64,000 nucleotides of DNA from Sphingomonas sp. QA11 (GTDB lineage Bacteria > Pseudomonadota > Alphaproteobacteria > Sphingomonadales > Sphingomonadaceae): assembly GCF_028473665.1 (NCBI RefSeq), contig NZ_CP098774.1, positions 3,252,501 to 3,316,500 on the forward strand, in the 5' to 3' direction. The position numbers and the translations under genes were made by a program. The notes under the pieces were generated by a model, which worked only from the letters and a program-made list of their open reading frames with translations, did no database searches and was not told the DNA's origin. Below are positions 53,961-62,232 of this stretch, piece by piece. Numbering within the stretch: the stretch's first letter is position 1; each line of letters starts with the position of its first letter.

Positions 53961-56324
53961 TTAAAAGGCGGCGCTGATCGTGCCGAAGACCTGCCGCGGC
54001 GCCGACGAGTGGAACACGAGGACGGTGCCGGTCGCGTCGTCCGGCGCGAACACGCTGCTGTCCAGGTTCGCCGCATAGCGCTTGTTGGTTAGGTTAGTGA
54101 CGTTGAGCGCCACCTTCGCCCCCTTCAGCAAGCCGAGGGTGCCGAAGTCGTAGCCGAGGCCAAGATCGAACGTGGTGTAGCCGGCGAAGCTCTGGTCGTT
54201 GGTGTAGGTATAGTAGCGCCGGCCGGTGTACTTGCCCTGCAGCGACGCCGAGAAGCCGCCCTGCTTCACGGTCACCACGCTCGACAGCATCTCCTTCGGC
54301 GTGTCCACCTGCTGCTTGCCGGCCGTGGCCTTGATCACACAGGTGGTGGTGCACCAGTTGAGGTCCTGGTCATAGGTGGACTTGTTGTACGAGGCCGAGT
54401 TGTACCAGTTCAGCCACGGCGCCGGCTTCCACAGCACGCCGAGCTCAACGCCCTTGCTCGTGACGCTCCCGGCATTGTGGAAGGAATTGCCGCAGCCCGG
54501 GTTCTGCTGCTGGTTCGTCGGGCAGGGATTGTACTGCAGCAGGCGGTTATTGAATTTCACATAATAGCCCGTCAGCGACGCCTGCAGCGTGCGGCTCACA
54601 TAGCGATAGCCGCCTTCGACACTCTTCGACGTCTCAGGCTTCAACGTCTTGCCCTGCACATCCCAGACGGCCTGCGATACCGACTGCGGGCCGAGCTTGA
54701 AGCCCCCCTGGTACATCGCCATGTTTTCGGCATAGCTGGCGAACACCTCGTGCCCGGACGCGATCTTCCACCGCACGCCTACCTCGGGCAGGAAATTGTC
54801 CTTCGCCACCAGCGTGCCGCTCGCGAACTGGCTTGACGCAGGCGGCCCTGCCTTGGCGATACCGCGCATGGCCTGAGCATCCGACTTCGCATAGGTGCTC
54901 TTGAATCCGAAATCGACGCTCAGCGCATCGTCGAACAGCTTCACCGTGTCCTGGATGTAGAATTGTTCCGTCTTCCAGGTGGTCCGCTGAACCCACTGGG
55001 CGGTATCCGGCTGCCCCTTCAGAAATTGCGCAAGGCTGAACGGACCGGTGACATTGGTCCAGATGTAACGCGCGGCGCTACTGACATTGTCCTCCACCCA
55101 GAAGCCCGCCTCGAGGTGGTTGAAGCCGAGCTGCCAGCTCAGGCTTCCGAGCACGCCCGTGCGGTCGATGGTGTAGCGCGTGTCGCGGATCTGGACCGGA
55201 ATGTCGTCAGCGGTGGATGGTGTTCCCTGAGTCGACCAGCCGGTGATGAAGTTGTTGCCGGCGCCCTTGTCCGTATGATGATAGATTTGTCCGCGTACGC
55301 TGAGGTTTTTGGTGAGGCTGAAATCTCCGGCGATGTAATAGAGATTGTCGTTGCGGAGGATCTGGCCGTTGGTGAAGGTGACGTCGGCGCGCTTCTCCGG
55401 CAGCGTCGAATCGACGCATTTGGTCGGGGCGGTCGGCGCGGTCACCGAGCAATAGGCACGGTCGAGATAGGCCTGCCAGTTCGGCGCATAGCCACCCCAG
55501 TCCCAGCCGAGCCGTCCGAGCATGTCCTTCGACAGATAGGCGTCATCGGCCTGGTTGGTGCGCGAAAGGTCGACAAAGGCAGTGATCGTGCCGCCGTCGA
55601 ACTGGTATTTCAGCTTGGCGTTGAGTTGCTTGCCGGTGGACTTGTTATAGGCAGGCTGGTTCACGAACAGCTTCTGTTCGCTATACTGGCCGGAGATATA
55701 GGCGGAGAAACCGCCATGTTCGCCGGTATCGACGCGTACGAAGGTGCGCCTGCTGTCCGCGCTGCCGATCGTCCCGTTGACGGCGAGCCCCATATTCTTG
55801 TGCGGATCGCTGCTGAAATAGGTCAGCGCGCCGCCAAGGTTGCTGGTTGAGGGGATGGCAAGACCGGCGATGCCGGTCGCGAGATCGGCGCGGCCGAGAT
55901 TCTCGGAGATCAGCGCGCGGCTGATGGTGAGGCCGTTATAGTTGTTGTAGGCGCCGTCGCCGAGCGGCATGCCGTCAAGCGTGTAGCCGAGGTGCGTGGT
56001 GTTGAAGCCGCGCACCTGAAGCGACAGCGACTGCTCGTTGACGCCCAGCGCGTCGATCGACTGAGCGCTCACGCCCGGCAGGAAGTTCAGCGCCTTCTGC
56101 ACGCTGGTGCCGGGCGGCAGCACGTCGAGGTTCGACGGGACCAGGGTCAGGACCGAGCGGGTCTCACCGCTGCCGACGACGATGATGTCCTGAGCCTCGC
56201 CGTTGCCTGCCTCTCCGGGAAGAACATCGGCCGCCGTCACCGAAAGGGCCTCCTGTGCATTCGCCTGCGTGGCCACCGTAAAACAGGCAGCAGCCGTCAA
56301 CGCGAAAACCGACTTTTGTAACAT
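53961..56324 (-). CDS. TonB-dependent outer-membrane receptor
   Basis: A 787-residue receptor. Signal peptide to about residue 23 (VFALTAAACFTVATQANA). The TonB box region DIIVVGSGETRSVL precedes the plug (about 50-160; GVNEQSLSLQVRGFNTTHLG, LDGMPLGDG), and the beta barrel ends in the aromatic KVALNVTNLTNKRYAANLD ... FGTISAAF with the terminal phenylalanine. The cargo is unknown; no substrate-specific gene adjoins. The leader carries a strong hairpin just upstream of the start and about 620 bases with no recognised gene. The Shine-Dalgarno-like GGGGGC lies five bases before the ATG. Confidence 0.93.
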   Translation of the reverse strand: MLQKSVFALTAAACFTVATQANAQEALSVTAADVLPGEAGNGEAQDIIVVGSGETRSVLTLVPSNLDVLPPGTSVQKALNFLPGVSAQSIDALGVNEQSLSLQVRGFNTTHLGYTLDGMPLGDGAYNNYNGLTISRALISENLGRADLATGIAGLAIPSTSNLGGALTYFSSDPHKNMGLAVNGTIGSADSRRTFVRVDTGEHGGFSAYISGQYSEQKLFVNQPAYNKSTGKQLNAKLKYQFDGGTITAFVDLSRTNQADDAYLSKDMLGRLGWDWGGYAPNWQAYLDRAYCSVTAPTAPTKCVDSTLPEKRADVTFTNGQILRNDNLYYIAGDFSLTKNLSVRGQIYHHTDKGAGNNFITGWSTQGTPSTADDIPVQIRDTRYTIDRTGVLGSLSWQLGFNHLEAGFWVEDNVSSAARYIWTNVTGPFSLAQFLKGQPDTAQWVQRTTWKTEQFYIQDTVKLFDDALSVDFGFKSTYAKSDAQAMRGIAKAGPPASSQFASGTLVAKDNFLPEVGVRWKIASGHEVFASYAENMAMYQGGFKLGPQSVSQAVWDVQGKTLKPETSKSVEGGYRYVSRTLQASLTGYYVKFNNRLLQYNPCPTNQQQNPGCGNSFHNAGSVTSKGVELGVLWKPAPWLNWYNSASYNKSTYDQDLNWCTTTCVIKATAGKQQVDTPKEMLSSVVTVKQGGFSASLQGKYTGRRYYTYTNDQSFAGYTTFDLGLGYDFGTLGLLKGAKVALNVTNLTNKRYAANLDSSVFAPDDATGTVLVFHSSAPRQVFGTISAAF

Positions 56325-56996
56325 TTAGGCCCCCGTTTATAGAAAGCGCCGCAGGGACGTTTGTCCGCGGCGCCAAATCTTGTCAGGAGCGCGCCTATTC
56401 CACGCGTTGATGACATTCTCGCTACAGTCAGGGGCCTCCGCCCACTACGCCGTACCTGCCCCCCGCGCCGGGCAGGTCGGCGTCGCCCCGGTCAGGCCGC
56501 GTCTGGCCCGGAACCCGCTCTCGCCGACCCGACCATAGTCCCGCCACCGGGCGATCATGATCCGGTCGCCCGTCACCGAGCGAGGGAGGTAGTTCGCCAG
56601 GCCGGCAATGGCGGCAGGGGCACGGCGGCCATGGGTTTCGTCACGAGCCCCTCCCCGTGCCGCAAGCCCGATCGAAATCCGCCCGTCGTCCGGCAATGGC
56701 CGGCCCGACTGGTTACGGCGGCGGTTACGTTGAAAAACGTCGCCCGCGCAATGTTTGTTACGCAAAACTGCGGAATGGGCAGGGGCGACGTCGCCGCCGA
56801 TCCTGGATTTGACTGACATGACATACCCCGACGCGTTGGGGCCCCGGTCCCGGACGCGCCGCTGGCAGCCTCCGGCAGAGATGGCCCGGTTCATATCGCC
56901 CTCGCGGCGCAATATGGCCGTGTGCCCGCGTCACGGCGTGGCCAGCGGAACCGTGCTCCCACCCGGACCGTTGGTTCCGACCAAGGCGGTACTGAC
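56325..56996. other. Long non-coding region upstream of the TonB receptor
   Basis: About 670 bases with no convincing gene on either strand. Open frames here look like non-coding GC-rich sequence. A hairpin with arms ACCTGCCC (56454-56461) and GGGCAGGT (56470-56477) and the leader hairpin at 56346-56373 are the only clear structures. I looked for cobalamin, TPP and FMN riboswitch cores on the minus strand and saw none. Confidence 0.5.
56334..56373 (-). terminator. Attenuator-like hairpin in the TonB receptor leader
   Basis: On the minus strand GCGCCGC + GGAC pairs with GTCC + GCGGCGC around a four-base loop (11 base pairs with a two-base bulge), followed by TTTCTATAAA. It ends about 20 bases before the receptor start codon. 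No minus-strand gene lies upstream, so it would act within the leader of the receptor itself. Confidence 0.6.
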
Positions 56997-57281
56997 ATGA
57001 CCGGTTCCCCGGCCCGAACCGACTTCACTTCCCGCAGCCTTACCGTGCAGGAGCAGCGCGATCGCTTCGAGGAAGTGTCGATCGAGTTCGCGAGCGGCGA
57101 CGCCGAGGCAAGCGACGCCATGCTCGACCTGCTGACCGGCGATGCGATCAAGGAATGGCGGATGCAGGACGCGACCTTCTGGCAGCGGGTGAAGTTCCGC
57201 TCGCGCATGCTCCGCGCGATCGATCTCGGCGAGCAGCGCAAGGCGCCGGGAGCAGGCGAGAAGAACGCCGGCGGGCGATAA
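56997..57281 (+). CDS. Small hypothetical protein
   Basis: A 94-residue soluble, charged protein (TVQEQRDRFEEVSIEFASGD, MLDLLTGDAIKEWRMQDATF, WQRVKFRSRMLRAIDLGEQR) with a predicted helical content and no signal. I do not recognise the family. It uses an ATG at MTGSPARTD with weak ribosome-binding purines; the frame is open 25 codons further upstream. Codon use fits the genome. It shares a bidirectional terminator with the convergent tRNA gene. Confidence 0.6.
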   Translation: MTGSPARTDFTSRSLTVQEQRDRFEEVSIEFASGDAEASDAMLDLLTGDAIKEWRMQDATFWQRVKFRSRMLRAIDLGEQRKAPGAGEKNAGGR

Positions 57282-57320
57282 AAAAGCCCGTGAGGTCGTT
57301 TCCGACTTCACGGGCTTTTT
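57281..57320. terminator. Bidirectional intrinsic terminator
   Basis: Perfect 13-base arms AAAAAGCCCGTGA and TCACGGGCTTTTT around a 14-base loop. The T-run on each strand lets it end both the plus-strand small gene and the minus-strand tRNA, whose 3' end is only three bases away. Confidence 0.9.
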
Positions 57321-57323
57321 AAA

Positions 57324-57398
57324 TGGTGGGCGTGGCAAGGATTGAACTTGCGACCCCTGCGATGTCAACACAGTGCTCTACCACTGAGCTACACGCCC
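57324..57398 (-). tRNA. tRNA-Val (anticodon GAC)
   Basis: The minus strand folds as a 75-nucleotide cloverleaf including an encoded CCA: acceptor GGGCGTG with CACGCCC, D-arm GCTC-AGTGGTA-GAGC, anticodon stem CTGTG with CGCAG and loop TTGACAT (anticodon GAC), a five-base variable region, and T-arm GCAAG-TTCAATC-CTTGC with discriminator A. GAC reads the valine codons GUC and GUU. Confidence 0.97.
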
Positions 57399-57467
57399 AC
57401 GCGAGTTGGGGGCTCTAGCGAGGGTTATCGGCCCGCGCAAGCCGCCACGCGCTAAATCGTACCGGGA

Positions 57468-57845
57468 TCAGATTCCCCGGGTCGCATTCTCCATTTCGAA
57501 CATGCGATCGACCTCCATCACGAGGTCGCGAAGGTGAAACGGCTTGGAGAGGACACGGGCCTGCGGCACCGTCTTTCCGGCCTTCAGCGTGACGGCGGCG
57601 AAACCGGTGATGAACATGACGCGCAGGTCGGGGCACATCTCGCCCGCGCGCTGCGCCAGTTCGATACCGTCCATCTCCGGCATGACGATATCGGTGAGCA
57701 GCAGGTCGAAGGGTTCCGATTCGAGCAGCGGAATCGCCGCGGTGCCGCGATCGACCGCGCTGACCGCATAGCCCGAACGTTCGAGCGCACGCGTCAGATA
57801 CTCGCGCATCACCCGGTCGTCCTCGGCCAACAATATCCTGATCAT
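57468..57845 (-). CDS. cpdR: Single-domain response regulator CpdR
   Basis: Cell-cycle regulator that, unphosphorylated, directs ClpXP to the pole to degrade CtrA and other substrates in Caulobacter. The 125-residue receiver has acidic D9 and D10, phospho-acceptor D52 (LLTDIVMPEMDGIELAQ), T80 and K101 (VLSKPFHLRDLV). Sequence such as MFITGFAAVTLKAG and the end EVDRMFEMEN match CpdR. No output domain. The N-formylglutamate amidohydrolase gene on the other side diverges from it, a neighbourhood conserved in alphaproteobacteria. Confidence 0.93.
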   Translation of the reverse strand: MIRILLAEDDRVMREYLTRALERSGYAVSAVDRGTAAIPLLESEPFDLLLTDIVMPEMDGIELAQRAGEMCPDLRVMFITGFAAVTLKAGKTVPQARVLSKPFHLRDLVMEVDRMFEMENATRGI

Positions 57846-57980
57846 CACTGTCCCGCTCAGTCTGTGGCCCCGGTTTATGCGCGAAGCTCTTAAGATTTTC
57901 CAGCATCGCCACCACCAACGGCACCTTTCCGGAGCAAACCCCGATTGCGGCAACGGGAGGCGCATCCTAGGTTGGCCGCA

Positions 57981-58838
57981 ATGGCCGACAGCGCCCTTTC
58001 CTTCGATCGATACGGTCCGCACGACCCGACCAGCCCGATCATCCTTTCCGTGCCGCACGCCGGGCGCGACTATCCGCTGGCGTTGCGGGCAGCGCTGCGG
58101 GTGCCGGTCGCGGCACTGACACCATTGGAGGATCGGCATATCGACGCCGTCGCCATCCTGGCGCGCGGCAACGAGACCATGCTGGTGCAACGGGTCGCGC
58201 GGGCATGGATCGACCTGAACCGCAGCGAGCAGGAGCGCGATCCGGGCATCGACGACGGCGCCGACCGGCAGGCGATGCCGCAGCAATCAGCCCGGATGCG
58301 CGGTGGGCTCGGCCTGGTGCCGCGCCGGGTTTCGGGCGCTGGCGACATCTGGCGGCGACGGCTCGACGGCGACGAGGTGATGGCGCGAATCGAGATGGAT
58401 CACCGGCCCTATCATGCCGCCCTGACCGAGGCGCTGAAGCGCGCGCGCTCCCGCTTCGGCATCGCGATCCTGCTCGACCTCCATTCAATGCCGCCCCTCA
58501 CGCCTGCGCAAGGCGCGGCGCGAATCGTGCTGGGCGATCGTTTCGGGCGATCGGCCGCCGCTCGATTCGTTCGCCGGCTTGAAAGCGAGGCCCGATCAGC
58601 CGGGATCGCGACCGCGCTGAACGCGCCCTATGCCGGCGGCCATATCCTCGACGCGCAGGCGCGGCCCAGAGCGGGCATCCATGCGATCCAGATCGAGTTC
58701 GACCGGTCGCTCTATCTCGATCCAGCGCTTGACGGCCCGGGGGATGGCATGACGGCGATCGCGACATTGCTGCGGCGGATGATCGACGCGGTGACGGACG
58801 AGGCGCTCGCATTGCCTGGCGCGATCGCCGCGGAATAG
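57981..58838 (+). CDS. N-formylglutamate amidohydrolase family protein
   Basis: A 285-residue zinc-dependent hydrolase. Motifs: PIILSVPHAGRDYP, LEDRHIDAVA (metal ligands D-R-H), WIDLNRSEQERDPG, LLDLHSMPP (HSM histidine) and IQIEFDRSLYLD. The family includes HutG-type enzymes, but no histidine-utilisation genes are near, so the physiological substrate is uncertain; it is normally encoded beside cpdR as here. The ATG at MADSALSFDRYG is the family-like start, 136 bases from the cpdR start. Confidence 0.9.
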   Translation: MADSALSFDRYGPHDPTSPIILSVPHAGRDYPLALRAALRVPVAALTPLEDRHIDAVAILARGNETMLVQRVARAWIDLNRSEQERDPGIDDGADRQAMPQQSARMRGGLGLVPRRVSGAGDIWRRRLDGDEVMARIEMDHRPYHAALTEALKRARSRFGIAILLDLHSMPPLTPAQGAARIVLGDRFGRSAAARFVRRLESEARSAGIATALNAPYAGGHILDAQARPRAGIHAIQIEFDRSLYLDPALDGPGDGMTAIATLLRRMIDAVTDEALALPGAIAAE

Positions 58839-58847
58839 GCGTAGCTC

Positions 58848-58883
58848 AAAAAAAACCACCGCGTGCAATGCAGCACGCGGTGG
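58848..58883 (-). terminator. Strong intrinsic terminator of the sRNA candidate
   Basis: Perfect 11-base arms CCACCGCGTGC and GCACGCGGTGG with a six-base loop; on the minus strand eight T residues follow. It is the best intrinsic terminator in the window together with the one at tRNA-Val. It could also end a sapC transcript. Confidence 0.88.
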
Positions 58884-58957
58884 CCAAGGTTCAGGGAGGA
58901 GACACACCCGAAGGTGTGCCGCACGGCCCCGCGAAAGGGGGGACACGGCGCCGCGCA
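58848..58957 (-). ncRNA. Candidate small regulatory RNA with anti-Shine-Dalgarno motif
   Basis: Proposed from the sequence alone. A good promoter (TTGAAG, 17-base spacer, TATATC) on the minus strand predicts a start near 58957; a perfect hairpin with eight T residues ends it at 58848, giving about 110 nucleotides. Between them are GGCACACC-TTCG-GGTGTGTC-like and CCCC-TTTCG-GGGG-type hairpins and a stretch containing TCTCCTCCCTGAACC, complementary to Shine-Dalgarno sequences. Unpaired CUCCUCCC-like motifs are typical of several alphaproteobacterial trans-acting sRNAs. No open frame of note lies in it. Not assigned to a known family. Confidence 0.6.
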
Positions 58958-58962
58958 ACACC

Positions 58963-58991
58963 GATATAGGAGGGCGGTTTTCGCGCTTCAA
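58963..58991 (-). promoter_or_regulatory. Sigma-70-type promoter of the sRNA candidate
   Basis: On the minus strand TTGAAG (-35, 58986-58991) and TATATC (-10, 58963-58968) are separated by exactly 17 bases. This is one of the two best promoter-like sequences in the window. Confidence 0.65.
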
Positions 58992-59277
58992 GGGCGAAAA
59001 GAGCCGCTTTGATTATGCTTAGCCGATCATCCGGGATCGCTGGCCGATGCCGAAGGCCTATCGCAGGCCATCAGGGCACCCTGGAGTGCGAGCATCCGAT
59101 CGGGCGGCGGGAAACGATGCCGCAGCGCCACAATGCAGCGCAGTGCCGTCAGGCGCACGGAAAGACTGGCGGCGGCGGGATTCCGCCGGCCGCGCAGCGA
59201 GTCCCGCGCCTGCCCTGCGGACCGGATCGCACCGCAAGGGAGCGATCCGCCCGGCGGGCGCGGGACCAGCGACGGTG
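58992..59277. other. Spacer between the sRNA candidate and sapC
   Basis: Nothing gene-like is supported. An 8-base inverted pair CGGATCGC (59223-59230) and GCGATCCG (59242-59249) lies past the sapC stop but lacks a T-tail on the minus strand, so sapC may terminate here weakly or further on. Confidence 0.45.
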
Positions 59278-60051
59278 TCAGACGGCCGGGAGCTGGGCCG
59301 GCACGAGGCCGAGCTGCATCTGACGGCTGAAGATGTCGCGCATCAGCGACAGCGAGAAGAGGTGAGCGTAGAGCAACGGCAGCATGCCGTTCTTGTGGAT
59401 CTTGCGAAGCTGGTCGCCACGCAGATCGTTCAGCTTCTCTTCGTTCACGATGCGGAAACCGCGATAGATGAACGGCTGCTCGATGCCGTCCGCCTGGATG
59501 GTCGTCTCGCCGTCCATCAGCAGGTCCATCTCCTTCAGGTCGCGCATGAACTGAGCGGTGCGGGCACCGGCCTGTTCGAACGATTCGTTGAACTGCATGA
59601 TGTTCTTGGTGATCTCTGAGGGCTGGCCGCCGTCGAACAGGGGCTCTCCTTCGAGATCGGCGCCGATGCCTTCGGAGGTCGGATCGAAGCAGAGCGACAA
59701 TTCGTCAGCGCCGGGGCGCAGGCGCGCGAGCATGAACGGATAGCGCCGGATATAGGCGGGCACGTACATCATCGGCTCGGTCAGCAAGCCCTCGGCATCG
59801 ACGAACACGTTGGTGCCTTCGTTGAGGCCCATCAGCGCGAGCGGGACGGCATCGTCGCCCTCCGTGAAGACGATCGGGAAATGACGCTGGACGAGCGGGA
59901 ATTCGTCGACCGTCACGGGAATGGCATGCTGCCCGACGAGGAACTTCGCCTGAGTGAGCTGGCGCATCTTGAAGTTGACGTGAGTCTCGCTCGAAAGCGG
60001 CTCGAGCGCATTGTAGAATAGCGGAAGTTGCGATTGCGGCGCGCTGGCCAT
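59278..60051 (-). CDS. SapC family protein
   Basis: A 257-residue protein of the SapC family, named after a Campylobacter surface-array protein region; actual function is unknown. Characteristic: FYNALEPLSSETHVNFKMRQ, GQHAIPVTVDEFPLVQRHFP and FVDAEGLLTEPMMYVPAYIR, then RRYPFMLARL. No signal or membrane segment, so cytoplasmic. In alpha- and gammaproteobacteria SapC genes often lie next to tryptophan halogenase and TonB receptor genes; here the nearest TonB receptor is 3 kb away. It precedes the sRNA candidate on the same strand. Confidence 0.9.
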   Translation of the reverse strand: MASAPQSQLPLFYNALEPLSSETHVNFKMRQLTQAKFLVGQHAIPVTVDEFPLVQRHFPIVFTEGDDAVPLALMGLNEGTNVFVDAEGLLTEPMMYVPAYIRRYPFMLARLRPGADELSLCFDPTSEGIGADLEGEPLFDGGQPSEITKNIMQFNESFEQAGARTAQFMRDLKEMDLLMDGETTIQADGIEQPFIYRGFRIVNEEKLNDLRGDQLRKIHKNGMLPLLYAHLFSLSLMRDIFSRQMQLGLVPAQLPAV

Positions 60052-60108
60052 GAAAACTCTCCATCGGGACTGAATTAAGCGGCTTGTGCGTGCCGACGGT
60101 GCCCGGCT

Positions 60109-61572
60109 CTATGGTGCCCGCGATCCCGGCGCAAGCGCCACGAGCTTGCCGGGGTTCATAAGTGCTTCCGGATCGAACGCAGACTTGATCGCCCGCAGCG
60201 TGGCCATCCGGGCCGGCGAGGACAAGCGTTCCAGTTCGGCGACCTTCATCTGGCCGATGCCGTGCTCCGCCGAGATCGAGCCGCCGGCCGCCACGACCAG
60301 ATCATTGACGAAGCGCGTCACCACCGGCGCTTCCTCAGCATACCAGTGCGCGGGATCGGCGCCGCGGGGCGCGCGCACATGGAAATGGACATTACCGTCG
60401 CCGAGATGGCCGAAAGCCATCGCCTCAGTCCCCGGGAAGCGCGCCTCGCAGGCAGCGCCGCCCTCGATCATGAAGCGCGGCATGCCCGACACCGGCACCG
60501 AGATATCGTGCTGAACAGCCGGACCGTTGGCGCGCTCCGCCTCGGAGATCGAATCGCGGATGTGCCAGAAGGCGTCAGCCTGCGCCTCGCTCGCCGCGAT
60601 CACCGCGTCGGCGACCTGACTGTCCGCAAGCGCCGGTGCGAGCAGTCGCTCGAGCAGGTCGGCGGGCGGCTCGGCCGCCAGATCGGTGGCCACCGCCTCG
60701 ATCAGCACGTGCCATTTGTGCACGCCGGCGAGCGGTGGCCGGGTGCCGGGGATATGCCGCAGCACCAAAGCCAGCGTGTCGTCGGGCACGATCTCGAAAC
60801 TCTCGATCCGGTCGGTGCCCGCCTCAAGCCGCCGCAGCAGCGCGAGCGCCGTCACCGGATCGGCCAGCCCCGCCCAGGCCACCGCTCGCGCGGCGATAGC
60901 GGGCACAAGGCGCAGGGTCGCCGCGGTGATGACACCGAGCGTCCCCTCAGCCCCGATCAGCAACTGGTTGAGATCATAGCCGCGATTGTCCTTCTTGAGC
61001 GCGGCCAGCCCGTCATGGATACTGCCGTCGGGCAGCACAGCCTCTACGCCGGCGACGAGGCTGCGCATCGTGCCGAACCGCAGCACCTGGGTGCCGCCGG
61101 CGTTAGTCGAGGCGAGCCCGCCGATCGTCGCGCTGCCGCGCGCGCCGAGCGTCAGCGGAAAGCGCATGCCCCGATCGACGGCAGCGGCATGGAGATCCGC
61201 GAGGATCACCCCGGCTTCGGCAACGGCCAGGCCGTTCTCCGGCTCGATCGAGCGGATGCGGTTCATCCGCCGCAACGACAGGATCAGCGCCGAGCCGTCG
61301 GCGGGCGGCGTCGCGCCGCCGACCATCCCGGTATTGCCGCCTTGCGGCACCAGCGGCACGCGCAGATCGTGCGCGAGCGCCAGGATCGTCGCGACGCCGT
61401 CGCGGCTGTCCGGGGAAAGGATCGCGGGCGCCGCGCCATGATAACGACCGCGCCAATCCCGAAGCCAGGGCGCGATCGCTGCCTCGTCAGTGACGACCGC
61501 CTTCGGGCCAAGTCTTTCGCGAACCGAATCGGTCAGGCGGCGTTGAGCGGAAGTCATCAAGGCAGGCGTCAT
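60109..61572 (-). CDS. FAD-binding oxidoreductase, D-2-hydroxyacid dehydrogenase type
   Basis: A 487-residue flavoprotein of the GlcD/D2HGDH group (FAD_binding_4 plus FAD-oxidase_C). FAD loop VPQGGNTGMVGGATPPADG, TLGARGSATIGGLASTNAGG, GTLGVITAATLRLVP, and the C-terminal metal/substrate motifs FGHLGDGNVHFHV and ISAEHGIGQMKVAEL. It oxidises D-lactate, glycolate or D-2-hydroxyglutarate; the D-2-hydroxyglutarate type is most likely because glcE and glcF are absent, but this is inference. ATG at MTPALMTSAQ; an ATG five codons on is possible. It lies 57 bases upstream of sapC on the same strand. Confidence 0.92.
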   Translation of the reverse strand: MTPALMTSAQRRLTDSVRERLGPKAVVTDEAAIAPWLRDWRGRYHGAAPAILSPDSRDGVATILALAHDLRVPLVPQGGNTGMVGGATPPADGSALILSLRRMNRIRSIEPENGLAVAEAGVILADLHAAAVDRGMRFPLTLGARGSATIGGLASTNAGGTQVLRFGTMRSLVAGVEAVLPDGSIHDGLAALKKDNRGYDLNQLLIGAEGTLGVITAATLRLVPAIAARAVAWAGLADPVTALALLRRLEAGTDRIESFEIVPDDTLALVLRHIPGTRPPLAGVHKWHVLIEAVATDLAAEPPADLLERLLAPALADSQVADAVIAASEAQADAFWHIRDSISEAERANGPAVQHDISVPVSGMPRFMIEGGAACEARFPGTEAMAFGHLGDGNVHFHVRAPRGADPAHWYAEEAPVVTRFVNDLVVAAGGSISAEHGIGQMKVAELERLSSPARMATLRAIKSAFDPEALMNPGKLVALAPGSRAP

Positions 61573-61649
61573 GGCCCGGCTCCTACCATGCGCGCCTTGA
61601 TGCGCCAATTCATGCACTGTTCAAGCATTTCGGTTAACGCCGCGAAACG

Positions 61650-62111
61650 ATGTCGCAGCCGGTGATTCTCGCGTTGATTCTGCTTGCCCTCGCGCCGGGT
61701 GCTTCGGTCGATGAATCGCGCCTCGACAAGGTCGAGGTCGCCCAGCTCACTGTGCACCAGCGGATCATCATCCGCATTCCTCGCCTGCCCTTCACCTCTC
61801 GCGAGCCGATCCAGGATCAGCAGTCAGTGAGCTGGTCCGAGAAGAAGGGGCCCAAATGCGTGGCGATGAGCGATCTGGTCGGCGCCGCCATTTCAGCGCC
61901 GGACAGCATCGACCTGATGATCGAGGACGGATCGAGGGTACGGGCCCGGCTCAACGATGATTGTCCGCCGCTCGATTATTATTCAGGCTATTATTTGAAA
62001 CCGACCCAGGACGGCATGGTCTGCGCCGACCGCGACGCGATCCGTTCCCGCTCGGGCGGCTCCTGCCGGATCAAGGAATTCAAGCGGCTCGTGGCCAAAA
62101 CCAGACGCTAA
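61650..62111 (+). CDS. Small secreted protein, function unknown
   Basis: A 153-residue protein with a short signal peptide (VILALILLALAPGASV). The mature part has IRIPRLP, a KKGPKCVAMSDLVGAAISAP segment, then DSIDLMIEDGSRVRARLNDD and CPPLDYYSGYYLKPTQDGMV, with cysteines that could pair. I cannot name the family, but the pattern recurs in sphingomonads. It diverges from the FAD-oxidase gene with 77 bases between. The DEAD-box helicase gene follows after a terminator-like hairpin. Confidence 0.68.
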   Translation: MSQPVILALILLALAPGASVDESRLDKVEVAQLTVHQRIIIRIPRLPFTSREPIQDQQSVSWSEKKGPKCVAMSDLVGAAISAPDSIDLMIEDGSRVRARLNDDCPPLDYYSGYYLKPTQDGMVCADRDAIRSRSGGSCRIKEFKRLVAKTRR

Positions 62112-62194
62112 AATCGCCGCCACGCCGCCCCGGCGGGCCGCAAACACCCCTTTTTCTTGACAATCGCCCCCTTATCGGCAAGCGCTCAGGGGCT

Positions 62195-62221
62195 GGCCGG
62201 GCGTGATGACCGGGCCTTTTT
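62195..62221 (+). terminator. Terminator-like hairpin ahead of the helicase gene
   Basis: GGCCGGG (62195-62201) pairs with CCGGGCC (62210-62216) except for one G-G mismatch, and TTTTT follows. It contains a potential GTG/ATG start in its loop, which argues for the downstream ATG as the real helicase start. Either the terminator of the small secreted protein gene or a leader attenuator of the helicase gene. Confidence 0.55.
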
Positions 62222-62232
62222 CCGGACACCGC

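Noticed and set aside
56445..56912. Minus-strand open frame of 155 codons upstream of the receptor
   Set aside because: No recognisable motif, arginine/glycine-biased composition, and a poor start; judged non-coding.
56375..56996. Cobalamin riboswitch for the TonB receptor
   Set aside because: A GACCTGCC string is present but the conserved B12-box core and GCCACTG element are missing.
62157..62190. Promoter for the helicase gene (TTGACA at 62157-62162)
   Set aside because: No acceptable -10 at 16-18 bases; CCCCCTTAT is too close for either a sigma-70 or a heat-shock promoter.
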